Positions 40,301-55,300 of a stretch of 64,000 nucleotides of DNA are shown in pieces (position 1 is the first letter of the stretch; the number at the start of each line of letters is the position of its first letter). The stretch comes from Osedax frankpressi. Taxonomy: Eukaryota; Annelida; Polychaeta; Sabellida; Siboglinidae. The notes under the pieces are model-generated. The model was not told where the DNA came from, searched no databases, and saw only the letters and a list, made by a program, of their open reading frames with translations. Made by a program: the position numbers and the translations under genes. Location of the stretch: assembly GCA_964035775.1 (NCBI GenBank), contig OZ038316.1, forward strand, positions 11,370,722-11,434,721. The letters run 5' to 3'.

Positions 40301-43300
40301 TGTTATGACTGACATGTTATGACTGACAGGGTAGCAACAGGAATAATAGGAGAACATGTTATGACTGACATGTTATGACTGACAGAGTAGCAACAGGAAT
40401 AATAGGAGAACATGTTATGACTGACATGTTATGACTGACAGGGTAGCAACAGGAATAATAGGAGAACATGTTATGACTGACATGTTATGACTGACATGTT
40501 ATGACTGACAGGGTAACTACAGGAATAATAGGAGAACATGTTATGACTGACAGGGTAGCAACAGGAATAATAGGAGAACATGTTATGACTGACATGTTAT
40601 GACTGACAGGGTAGCAACAGGAATAATAGGAGAACATGTTATGACTGACATGTTATGACTGACAGAGTAGCTACAGGAATAATAGGAGAACATGTTATGA
40701 CTGACATGTTATGACTGACAGGGTAGCTACAGGAATAATAGGAGAACATGTTATGACTGACATGTTATGACTGACAGGGTAGCAACAGGAATAATAGGAG
40801 AACATGTTATGACTGACAGGGTAGCAACAGGAATAATAGGAGAACATGTTATGACTGACATGTTATGACTGACAGGGTAGCAACAGGAATAATAGGAGAA
40901 CATGTTATGACTGACATGTTATGACTGACAGGGTAGCTACAGGAATAATAGGAGAACATGTTATGACTGACAGGGTAGCAACAGGAATAATAGGAGAACA
41001 TGTTATGACTGACATGTTATGACTGACAGGGTAGCAACAGGAATAATAGGAGAACATGTTATGACTGACAGGGTAGCAACAGGAATAATAGGAGAACATG
41101 TTATGACTGACATGTTATGACTGACAGAGTAGCTACAGGAATAATAGGAGAACATGTTATGACTGACATGTTATGATGGACAGGGTAGCAACAGGAATAA
41201 TAGGAGAACATCTTATGACTGACATATTATGATGGACAGGGTAGCAACAGGAATAATAGGAGAACATGTTATGACTGACAGGGTAGCTACAGGAATAATA
41301 GGAGAACATGTTATGACTGACATGTTATGACTGACAGGGTAGCAACAGGAATAATAGGAGAACATGTTATGACTGACATGTTATGACTGACAGGTTAGCA
41401 ACAGGAATAATAGGAGAACATGTTATGACTGACAGGGTAGCAACAGGAATAATAGGAGAACATGTTATGACTGACATGTTATGACTGACAGGGTAGCAAC
41501 AGGAATAATAGGAGAACATGTTATGACTGACATGTTATGACTGACAGGGTAGCAACAGGAATAATAGGAGAACATGTTATGACTGACATGTTATGACTGA
41601 CAGAGTAACTACAGGAATAATAGGAGAACATGTTATGACTGACAGGGTAGCTACAGGAATAATAGGAGAACATGTTATGACTGACAGGGTAGCAACAGGA
41701 ATAATAGGAGAACATGTTATGACTGACATGTTATGACTGACAGGGTAGCAACAGGAATAATAGGAGAACATGTTATGACTGACATGTTATGACTGACAGG
41801 TTAGCAACAGGAATAATAGGAGAACATGTTATGACTGACAGGGTAGCAACAGGAATAATAGGAGAACATGTTATGACTGACATGTTATGACTGACAGGGT
41901 AGCAACAGGAATAATAGGAGAACATGTTATGACTGACATGTTATGACTGACAGGGTAGCAACAGGAATAATAGGAGAACATGTTATGACTGACATGTTAT
42001 GACTGACAGAGTAACTACAGGAATAATAGGAGAACATGTTATGACTGACAGGGTAGCTACAGGAATAATAGGAGAACATGTTATGACTGACAGGGTAGCA
42101 ACAGGAATAATAGGAGAACATGTTATGACTGACATGTTATGACTGACAGGGTAGCAACAGGAATAATAGGAGAACATGTTATGACTGACATGTTATGACT
42201 GACAGGTTAGCAACAGGAATAATAGGAGAACATGTTATGACTGACAGGGTAGCAACAGGAATAATAGGAGAACATGTTATGACTGACATGTTATGACTGA
42301 CAGGGTAGCAACAGGAATAATAGGAGAACATGTTATGACTGACATGTTATGACTGACAGGGTAGCAACAGGAATAATAGGAGAACATGTTATGACTGACA
42401 TGTTATGACTGACAGAGTAACTACAGGAATAATAGGAGAACATGTTATGACTGACAGGGTAGCAACAGGAATAATAGGAGAACATGTTATGACTGACATG
42501 TTATGACTGACAGGGTAGCTACAGGAATAATAGGAGAACATGTTATGACTGACAGGGTAGCAACAGGAATAATAGGAGAACATGTTATGACTGACATGTT
42601 ATGACTGACAGGGTAACTACAGGAATAATAGGAGAACATGTTATGACTGACATGTTATGACTGACAGGTTAGCAACAGGAATAATAGGAGAACATGTTAT
42701 GACTGACATGTTATGACTGACAGGGTAGCAACAGGAATAATAGGAGAACATGTTATGACTGACATGTTATGACTGACAGGTTAGCAACAGGAATAATAGG
42801 AGAACATGTTATGACTGACATGTTATGACTGACAGGGTAGCAACAGGAATAATAGGAGAACATGTTATGACTGACATGTTATGACTGACAGGGTAGCTAC
42901 AGGAATAATAGGAGAATATGTTATGACTGACATGTTATGACTGACAGGGTAGCAACAGGAATAATAGGAGAACATGTTATGACTGACAGAGTAGCTACAG
43001 GAATAATAGGAGAACATGTTATGACTGACATGTTATGACTGACAGGGTAGCAACAGGAATAATAGGAGAACATGTTATGACTGACATGTTATGACTGACA
43101 GGGTAGCAACAGGAATAATAGGAGAACATGTTATGACTGACATGTTATGACTGACAGGGTAGCAACAGGAATAATAGGAGAACATGTTATGACTGACATG
43201 TTATGACTGACAGGTTAGCAACAGGAATAATAGGAGAACATGTTATGACTGACAGGGTAGCAACAGGAATAATAGGAGAACATGTTATGACTGACATGTT

Positions 43301-46300
43301 ATGACTGACAGGGTAGCAACAGGAATAATAGGAGAACATGTTATGACTGACATGTTATGACTGACAGGGTAGCAACAGGAATAATAGAAGAACATGTTAT
43401 GACTGACAGAGTAGCTACAGGAATAATAGGAGAACATGTTATGACTGACATGTTATGACTGACAGGGTAGCAACAGGAATAATAGGAGAACATGTTATGA
43501 CTGACATGTTATGACTGACAGGGTAGCTACAGGAATAATAGGAGAATATGTTATGACTGACATGTTATGACTGACAGGGTAGCAACAGGAATAATAGGAG
43601 AACATGTTATGACTGACAGAGTAGCTACAGGAATAATAGGAGAACATGTTATGACTGACATGTTATGACTGACAGGGTAGCAACAGGAATAATAGGAGAA
43701 CATGTTATGACTGACATGTTATGACTGACAGGGTAGCAACAGGAATAATAGGAGAACATGTTATGACTGACATGTTATGACTGACAGGGTAGCTACAGGA
43801 ATAATAGGAGAACATGTTATGACTGACATGTTATGACTGACAGGGTAGCTACAGGAATAATAGGAGAACATGTTATGACTGACATGTTATGACTGACAGG
43901 GTAGCAACAGGAATAATAGGAGAACATGTTATGACTGACATGTTATGACTGACAGAGTAGCAACAGGAATAATAGGAGAACATGTTATGACTGACATGTT
44001 ATGACTGACAGGGTAGCAACAGGAATAATAGGAGAACATGTTATGACTGACAGGGTAGCAACAGGAATAATAGGAGAACATGTTATGACTGACATGTTAT
44101 GACTGACAGGGTAGCAACAGGAATAATAGGAGAACATGTTATGACTGACATGTTATGACTGACAGAGTAGCTACAGGAATAATAGGAGAACATGTTATGA
44201 CTGACATGTTATGACTGACAGGGTAGCTACAGGAATAATAGGAGAACATGTTATGACTGACATGTTATGACTGACAGGGTAGCAACAGGAATAATAGGAG
44301 AACATGTTATGACTGACAGGGTAGCAACAGGAATAATAGGAGAACATGTTATGACTGACATGTTATGACTGGCAGGGTAGCAACAGGAATAATAGGAGAA
44401 CATGTTATGACTGACATGTTATGACTGACAGGGTAGCTACAGGAATAATAGGAGAACATGTTATGACTGACATGTTATGACTGACAGGGTAGCTACAGGA
44501 ATAATAGGAGAACATGTTATGACTGACATGTTATGACTGACAGGGTAGCTACAGGAATAATAGGAGAACATGTTATGACTGACAGGGTAGCAACAGGAAT
44601 AATAGGAGAACATGTTATGACTGACATGTTATGACTGACAGGGTAGCAACAGGAATAATAGGAGAACATGTTATGACTGACAGGGTAGCAACAGGAATAA
44701 TAGGAGAACATGTTATGACTGACATGTTATGACTGACAGGGTAGCAACAGGAATAATAGGAGAACATGTTATGACTGACATGTTATGACTGACAGGTTAG
44801 CAACAGGAATAATAGGAGAACATGTTATGACTGACATGTTATGACTGACAGAGTAACTACAGGAATAATAGGAGAACATGTTATGACTGACAGGGTAGCA
44901 ACAGGAATAATAGGAGAACATGTTATGACTGACATGTTATGACTGACAGGGTAGCTACAGGAATAATAGGAGAACATGTTATGACTGACAGGGTAGCAAC
45001 AGGAATAATAGGAGAACATGTTATGACTGACATGTTATGACTGACAGGGTAACTACAGGAATAATAGGAGAACATGTTATGACTGACATGTTATGACTGA
45101 CAGGTTAGCAACAGGAATAATAGGAGAACATGTTATGACTGACATGTTATGACTGACAGGGTAGCAACAGGAATAATAGGAGAACATGTTATGACTGACA
45201 TGTTATGACTGACAGGTTAGCAACAGGAATAATAGGAGAACATGTTATGACTGACATGTTATGACTGACAGGGTAGCAACAGGAATAATAGGAGAACATG
45301 TTATGACTGACATGTTATGACTGACAGGGTAGCTACAGGAATAATAGGAGAATATGTTATGACTGACATGTTATGACTGACAGGGTAGCAACAGGAATAA
45401 TAGGAGAACATGTTATGACTGACAGAGTAGCTACAGGAATAATAGGAGAACATGTTATGACTGACATGTTATGACTGACAGGGTAGCAACAGGAATAATA
45501 GGAGAACATGTTATGACTGACATGTTATGACTGACAGGTTAGCAACAGGAATAATAGGAGAACATGTTATGACTGACAGGGTAGCAACAGGAATAATAGG
45601 AGAACATGTTATGACTGACATGTTATGACTGACAGGGTAGCAACAGGAATAATAGGAGAACATGTTATGACTGACATGTTATGACTGACAGGGTAGCAAC
45701 AGGAATAATAGAAGAACATGTTATGACTGACAGAGTAGCTACAGGAATAATAGGAGAACATGTTATGACTGACATGTTATGACTGACAGGGTAGCAACAG
45801 GAATAATAGGAGAACATGTTATAACTGACATGTTATGACTGACAGGGTAGCTACAGGAATAATAGGAGAATATGTTATGACTGACATGTTATGACTGACA
45901 GGGTAGCAACAGGAATAATAGGAGAACATGTTATGACTGACAGAGTAGCTACAGGAATAATAGGAGAACATGTTATGACTGACATGTTATGACTGACAGG
46001 GTAGCAACAGGAATAATAGGAGAACATGTTATGACTGACATGTTATGACTGACAGGGTAGCAACAGGAATAATAGGAGAACATGTTATGACTGACATGTT
46101 ATGACTGACAGGGTAGCTACAGGAATAATAGGAGAACATGTTATGACTGACATGTTATGACTGACAGGGTAGCTACAGGAATAATAGGAGAACATGTTAT
46201 GACTGACATGTTATGACTGACAGGGTAGCAACAGGAATAATAGGAGAACATGTTATGACTGACATGTTATGACTGACAGGGTAGCAACAGGAATAATAGG

Positions 46301-49300
46301 AGAACATGTTATGACTGACAGGGTAGCTACAGGAATAATAGGAGAACATGTTATGACTGACATGTTATGACTGACAGGGTAGCAACAGGAATAATAGGAG
46401 AACATGTTATGACTGACATGTTATGACTGACAGGGTAGCAACAGGAATAATAGGAGAACATGTTATGATGGACAGGGTAGCTACAGGAATAATAGGAGAA
46501 CATGTTATGACTGACAGGGTAGCTACAGGAATAATAGGAGAACATGTTATGACTGACATGTTATGACTGACAGGGTAGCAACAGGAATAATAGGAGAACA
46601 TGTTATGACTGACATGTTATGACTGACAGGGTAGCAACAGGAATAATAGGAGAACATGTTATGACTGACAGGGTAGCTACAGGAATAATAGGAGAACATG
46701 TTATGACTGACATGTTATGACTGACAGGGTAGCTACAGGAATAATAGGAGAACATGTTATGACTGACATGTTATGACTGACAGGGTAGCAACAGGAATAA
46801 TAGGAGAACATGTTATGACTGACATGTTATGACTGACAGGGTAGCAACAGGAATAATAGGAGAACATGTTATGACTGACATGTTATGACTGACAGGGTAG
46901 CAACAGGAATAATAGGAGAACATGTTATGATGGACAGGGTAGCTACAGGAATAATAGGAGAACATGTTATGACTGACATGTTATGACTGACAGGGTAGCA
47001 ACAGGAATAATAGGAGAACATGTTATGACTGACATGTTATGACTGACAGGGTAGCAACAGGAATAATAGGAGAACATGTTATGACTGACATGTTATGACT
47101 GACAGGGTAGCTACAGGAATAATAGGAGAACATGTTATGACTGACATGTTATGACTGACAGGGTAGCTACAGGAATAATAGGAGAACATGTTATGACTGA
47201 CATGTTATGACTGACAGGGTAGCAACAGGAATAATAGGAGAACATGTTATGACTGACATGTTATGACTGACAGAGTAGCAACAGGAATAATAGGAGAACA
47301 TGTTATGACTGACATGTTATGACTGACAGGGTAGCAACAGGAATAATAGGAGAACATGTTATGACTGACAGGGTAGCAACAGGAATAATAGGAGAACATG
47401 TTATGACTGACATGTTATGACTGACAGGGTAGCAACAGGAATAATAGGAGAACATGTTATGACTGACATGTTATGACTGACAGAGTAGCTACAGGAATAA
47501 TAGGAGAACATGTTATGACTGACATGTTATGACTGACAGGGTAGCTACAGGAATAATAGGAGAACATGTTATGACTGACATGTTATGACTGACAGGGTAG
47601 CAACAGGAATAATAGGAGAACATGTTATGACTGACAGGGTAGCAACAGGAATAATAGGAGAACATGTTATGACTGACATGTTATGACTGACAGGGTAGCA
47701 ACAGGAATAATAGGAGAACATGTTATGACTGACATGTTATGACTGACAGGGTAGCTACAGGAATAATAGGAGAACATGTTATGACTGACATGTTATGACT
47801 GACAGGGTAGCTACAGGAATAATAGGAGAACATGTTATGACTGACATGTTATGACTGACAGGGTAGCTACAGGAATAATAGGAGAACATGTTATGACTGA
47901 CAGGGTAGCAACAGGAATAATAGGAGAACATGTTATGACTGACATGTTATGACTGACAGGGTAGCAACAGGAATAATAGGAGAACATGTTATGACTGACA
48001 GGGTAGCAACAGGAATAATAGGAGAACATGTTATGACTGACATGTTATGACTGACAGGGTAGCAACAGGAATAATAGGAGAACATGTTATGACTGACATG
48101 TTATGACTGACAGGTTAGCAACAGGAATAATAGGAGAACATGTTATGACTGACATGTTATGACTGACAGAGTAACTACAGGAATAATAGGAGAACATGTT
48201 ATGACTGACAGGGTAGCAACAGGAATAATAGGAGAACATGTTATGACTGACATGTTATGACTGACAGGGTAGCTACAGGAATAATAGGAGAACATGTTAT
48301 GACTGACAGGGTAGCAACAGGAATAATAGGAGAACATGTTATGACTGACATGTTATGACTGACAGGGTAACTACAGGAATAATAGGAGAACATGTTATGA
48401 CTGACATGTTATGACTGACAGGTTAGCAACAGGAATAATAGGAGAACATGTTATGACTGACATGTTATGACTGACAGGGTAGCAACAGGAATAATAGGAG
48501 AACATGTTATGACTGACATGTTATGACTGACAGGTTAGCAACAGGAATAATAGGAGAACATGTTATGACTGACATGTTATGACTGACAGGGTAGCAACAG
48601 GAATAATAGGAGAACATGTTATGACTGACATGTTATGACTGACAGGGTAGCTACAGGAATAATAGGAGAATATGTTATGACTGACATGTTATGACTGACA
48701 GGGTAGCAACAGGAATAATAGGAGAACATGTTATGACTGACAGAGTAGCTACAGGAATAATAGGAGAACATGTTATGACTGACATGTTATGACTGACAGG
48801 GTAGCAACAGGAATAATAGGAGAACATGTTATGACTGACATGTTATGACTGACAGGTTAGCAACAGGAATAATAGGAGAACATGTTATGACTGACAGGGT
48901 AGCAACAGGAATAATAGGAGAACATGTTATGACTGACATGTTATGACTGACAGGGTAGCAACAGGAATAATAGGAGAACATGTTATGACTGACATGTTAT
49001 GACTGACAGGGTAGCAACAGGAATAATAGAAGAACATGTTATGACTGACAGAGTAGCTACAGGAATAATAGGAGAACATGTTATGACTGACATGTTATGA
49101 CTGACAGGGTAGCAACAGGAATAATAGGAGAACATGTTATAACTGACATGTTATGACTGACAGGGTAGCTACAGGAATAATAGGAGAATATGTTATGACT
49201 GACATGTTATGACTGACAGGGTAGCAACAGGAATAATAGGAGAACATGTTATGACTGACAGAGTAGCTACAGGAATAATAGGAGAACATGTTATGACTGA

Positions 49301-52300
49301 CATGTTATGACTGACAGGGTAGCAACAGGAATAATAGGAGAACATGTTATGACTGACATGTTATGACTGACAGGGTAGCAACAGGAATAATAGGAGAACA
49401 TGTTATGACTGACATGTTATGACTGACAGGGTAGCTACAGGAATAATAGGAGAACATGTTATGACTGACATGTTATGACTGACAGGGTAGCTACAGGAAT
49501 AATAGGAGAACATGTTATGACTGACATGTTATGACTGACAGGGTAGCAACAGGAATAATAGGAGAACATGTTATGACTGACATGTTATGACTGACAGGGT
49601 AGCAACAGGAATAATAGGAGAACATGTTATGACTGACAGGGTAGCTACAGGAATAATAGGAGAACATGTTATGACTGACATGTTATGACTGACAGGGTAG
49701 CAACAGGAATAATAGGAGAACATGTTATGACTGACATGTTATGACTGACAGGGTAGCAACAGGAATAATAGGAGAACATGTTATGATGGACAGGGTAGCT
49801 ACAGGAATAATAGGAGAACATGTTATGACTGACAGGGTAGCTACAGGAATAATAGGAGAACATGTTATGACTGACATGTTATGACTGACAGGGTAGCAAC
49901 AGGAATAATAGGAGAACATGTTATGACTGACATGTTATGACTGACAGGGTAGCAACAGGAATAATAGGAGAACATGTTATGACTGACAGGGTAGCTACAG
50001 GAATAATAGGAGAACATGTTATGACTGACATGTTATGACTGACAGGGTAGCTACAGGAATAATAGGAGAACATGTTATGACTGACATGTTATGACTGACA
50101 GGGTAGCAACAGGAATAATAGGAGAACATGTTATGACTGACATGTTATGACTGACAGGGTAGCAACAGGAATAATAGGAGAACATGTTATGACTGACATG
50201 TTATGACTGACAGGGTAGCAACAGGAATAATAGGAGAACATGTTATGATGGACAGGGTAGCTACAGGAATAATAGGAGAACATGTTATGACTGACATGTT
50301 ATGACTGACAGGGTAGCTACAGGAATAATAGGAGAACATGTTATGACTGACATGTTATGATGGACAGGGTAGCAACAGGAATAATAGGAGAACATGTTAT
50401 GATGGACAGGGTAGCTACAGGAATAATAGGAGAACATGTTATGACTGACATGTTATGACTGACAGATTAACTACAGGAATAATAGGAGAATATGTTATGA
50501 CTGACAGGGTAACTACAGGAATAATAGGAGAACATGTTATGACTGACATGTTATGATGGACAGGGTAGCTACAGGAATAATAGGAGAACATGTTATGACT
50601 GACATGGTAGCAACAGGAATAATAGGAGAACATGTTATGACTGACATGTTATGACTGACAGAGTAGCAACAGGAATAATAGGAGAACATGTTATGACTGA
50701 CAGGGTAGCTACAGGAATAATAGGAGAACATGTTATGACTGACATGTTATGATGGACAGGGTAGCTACAGGAATAATAGGAGAACATGTTATGACTGACA
50801 GGGTAGCTACAGGAATAATAGGAGAACATGTTATGACTGACATGTTATGATGGACAGGGTAGCTACAGGAATAATAGGAGAACATGTTATGACTGACAGG
50901 GTAGCAACAGGAATAATAGGAGAACATGTTATGACTGACATGTTATGACTGACATGTTATGACTGACAGGGTAGCAACAGGAATAATAGGAGAACATGTT
51001 ATGACTGACATGTTATGACTGACAGGGTAGCAACAGGAATAATAGGAGAACATGTTATGACTGACAGGGTAGCTACAGGAATAATAGGAGAACATGTTAT
51101 GACTGACATGTTATGATGGACAGGGTAGCAACAGGAATAATAGGAGAACATCTTATGACTGACATATTATGATGGACAGGGTAGCAACAGGAATAATAGG
51201 AGAACATGTTATGACTGACAGGGTAGCTACAGGAATAATAGGAGAACATGTTATGACTGACATGTTATGACTGACAGGGTAGCTACAGGAATAATAGGAG
51301 AACATGTTATGACTGACATTTTATGACTGACAGGGTAGCAACAGGAATAATAGGAGAACATGTTATGACTGACATGTTATGACTGACAGGGTAGCAACAG
51401 GAATAATAGGAGAACATGTTATGACTGACATGTTATGACTGACAGGGTAGCAACAGGAATAATAGGAGAACATGTTATGACTGACATGTTATGACTGACA
51501 GGGTAGCAACAGGAATAATAGGAGAACATGTTATGACTGACATGTTATGATGGACAGGGTAGCAACAGGAATAATAGGAGAACATGTTATGACTGACATA
51601 TTATGATGGACAGGGTAGCAACAGGAATAATAGGAGAACATGTTATGACTGACATGTTATGACTGACAGGGTAGCAACAGGAATAATAGGAGAACATGTT
51701 ATGACTGACAGGGTAGCAACAGGAATAATAGGAGAACATGTTATGACTGACATGTTATGACGGACAGGGTAGCTACAGGAATAATAGGAGAACATGTTAT
51801 GACTGACATGTTATGACTGACAGGGTAGCAACAGGAATAATAGGAGAACATGTTATGACTGACATGTTATGACGGACAGGGTAGCTACAGGAATAATAGG
51901 AGAACATGTTATGACTGACATGTTATGACTGACAGAGTAGCTACAGGAATAATAGGAGAACATGTTATGACTGACATGTTATGACTGACAGGGTAACTAC
52001 AGGAATAATAGGAGAACATGTTATGACTGACATGTTATGACTGACAGGGTAGCTACAGGAATAATAGGAGAACATGTTATGACTGACATGTTATGACTGA
52101 CAGGGTAGCAACAGGAATAATAGGAGAACATGTTATGACTGACAGGGTAGCTACAGGAATAATAGGAGAACATGTTATGACTGACATGTTATGACTGACA
52201 GGGTAGCAACAGGAATAATAGGAGAACATGTTATGACTGACATGTTATGACTGACAGGGTAGCAACAGGAATAATAGGAGAACATGTTATGACTGACATG

Positions 52301-55300
52301 TTATGACTGACAGGGTAGCTACAGGAATAATAGGAGAACATGTTATGACTGACATGTTATGACTGACAGGGTAGCAACAGGAATAATAGGAGAACATGTT
52401 ATGACTGACATGTTATGACTGACATATTATGATGGACAGGGTAGCAACAGGAATAATAGGAGAACATGTTATGACTGACAGGGTAGCAACAGGAATAATA
52501 GGAGAACATGTTATGACTGACAGGGTAGCAACAGGAATAATAGGAGAACATGTTATGACTGACATGTTATGACTGACAGGGTAGCAACAGGAATAATAGG
52601 AGAACATGTTATGACTGACATGTTATGACTGACAGGGTAGCAACAGGAATAATAGGAGAACATGTTATGACTGACAGGGTAGCAACAGGAATAATAGGAG
52701 AACATGTTATGACTGACATGTTATGACTGACAGGGTAGCAACAGGAATAATAGGAGAACATGTTATGACTGACATGTTATGACTGACAGGTTAGCAACAG
52801 GAATAATAGGAGAACATGTTATGACTGACATGTTATGACTGACAGGGTAGCAACAGGAATAATAGGAGAACATGTTATGACTGACAGGGTAGCAACAGGA
52901 ATAATAGGAGAACATGTTATGACTGACAGGGTAGCAACAGGAATAATAGGAGAACATGTTATGACTGACATGTTATGACTGACAGGGTAGCAACAGGAAT
53001 AATAGGAGAACATGTTATGACTGACATGTTATGACTGACAGGTTAGCAACAGGAATAATAGGAGAACATGTTATGACTGACAGGGTAGCAACAGGAATAA
53101 TAGGAGAACATGTTATGACTGACATGTTATGACTGACAGGGTAGCAACAGGAATAATAGGAGAACATGTTATGACTGACAGGGTAGCAACAGGAATAATA
53201 GGAGAACATGTTATGACTGACATGTTATGACTGACAGGGTAGCAACAGGAATAATAGGAGAACATGTTATGACTGACATGTTATGACTGACAGAGTAACT
53301 ACAGGAATAATAGGAGAACATGTTATGACTGACAGGGTAGCAACAGGAATAATAGGAGAACATGTTATGACTGACATGTTATGACTGACAGGGTAGCAAC
53401 AGGAATAATAGGAGAACATGTTATGACTGACAGGGTAGCAACAGGAATAATAGGAGAACATGTTATGACTGACATGTTATGACTGACAGGGTAGCAACAG
53501 GAATAATAGGAGAACATGTTATGACTGACATGTTATGACTGACAGGTTAGCAACAGGAATAATAGGAGAACATGTTATGACTGACAGGGTAGCAACAGGA
53601 ATAATAGGAGAACATGTTATGACTGACATGTTATGACTGACAGAGTAGCAACAGGAATAATAGGAGAACATGTTATGACTGACAGGGAAGCAACAGGAAT
53701 AATAGGAGAACATGTTATGACTGACAGAGTAGCAACAGGAATAATAGGAGAACATGTTATGACTGACATGTTATGACTGACAGGGTAGCAACAGGAATAA
53801 TAGGAGAACATGTTATGACTGACATGTTATGACTGACAGGGATGCAACAGGAATAATAGGAGAACATGTTATGACTGACATGTTATAACTGACAGAGTAG
53901 CAACAGGAATAATAGGAGAACATGTTATGACTGACATGTTATGACTGACAGAGTAGCTACAGGAATAATAGGAGAACATGTTATGACTGACAGAGTAGCA
54001 ACAGGAATAATAGGAGAACATGTTATGACTGACAGAGTAGCAACAGGAATAATAGGAGAACATGTTATGACTGACATGTTATGACTGACAGGGTAGCAAC
54101 AGGAATAATAGGAGAACATGTTATGACTGACATGTTATAACTGACAGAGTAGCAACAGGAATAATAGGAGAACATGTTATGACTGACATGTTATGACTGA
54201 CAGAGTAGCTACAGGAATAATAGGAGAACATGTTATGACTGACATGTTATGACTGACAGAGTAGCTACAGGAATAATAGGAGAACATGTTATGACTGACA
54301 TGTTATGACGGACAGGGTAGCTACAGGAATAATAGGAGAACATGTTATGACTGACAGGGTAGCTACAGGAATAATAGGAGAACATGTTATGACTGACATG
54401 TTATGACTGACAGGATAGCTACAGGAATAATAGGAGAACATGTTATGTCGGACAGGGTAGCAACAGGAATAATAGGAGAACATGTTATGTCGGACAGGGT
54501 AGCAACAGGAATAATAGGAGAACATGTTATGTCGGACAGGGTAGCAACAGGAATAATAGGAGAACATGTTATGACTGACATGTTATGACTGACAGAGTAG
54601 CAACAGGAATAATAGGAGAACATGTTATGACTGACAGAGTAGCAACAGGAATAATAGGAGAACATGTTATGACTGACATGTTATGACTGACATGTTATGA
54701 CTGACAGGGTAGCTACAGGAATAATAGGAGAACAAACAATAAAGCGATTGTTAAATTTCATACCACATGTCCAGAGTTTACGGTCGATGAAGCTCTTCAT
54801 TGTCATCGCATCCCATTGGTGGAATAACTCCTGATTATCACTGGACAATAACTCCATCATACCTTCCAACTGTAGGATATATGCATGAAGGAGAGGGAGG
54901 TGGAGAGGGACAGGGAGAGGGTAAAGCTGATAGAGAAGGAGATGGAGGGGATGAGGTAGAAGGAGATGGAGAGGGAGAAGGAGAAGGAGAAGGAGAGGGT
55001 GAGGGAGATGGAGAGGGAGATGGAGAGGGAGAGGGAGAGGGAGAGGGAGAGGAAGAGGAAGAGGGAGAGGGAGAGGGAGAGGGAGAGGGAGAGGGAGAGG
55101 GAGAGGGAGAGGGAGAGGGAGAGGGAGAGGGAGAGGGAGAGGGAGAGGGAGAGGGAGAGGGAGAGGGAGAGGGAGAGGGAGAGGGAGAGGGAGAGGGAGA
55201 GGGAGAGGGAGAGGGAGAGGGAGAGGGAGAGGGAGAGGGAGAGGGAGAGGGAGAGGGAGAGGGAGAGGGAGAGGGAGAGGGAGAGGGAGAGGGAGAGGGA

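Noticed and set aside
12897-54733. CRISPR array
   Set aside because: There are no unique spacers: the whole unit repeats, and the setting is an intron of an animal gene.
12842-54869. Dozens of 61-92-residue minus-strand frames (MFSYYSC...HNMSVITC) and one plus-strand frame at 54403-54588 as genes
   Set aside because: They are translations of the 42/56-bp satellite. Open length depends only on the run of 42-bp units, and no family, start context or conservation is visible. The real coding DNA near the end (54764-54869) is exon 4 of the MAO-type gene, in a frame that merely runs on into the array.
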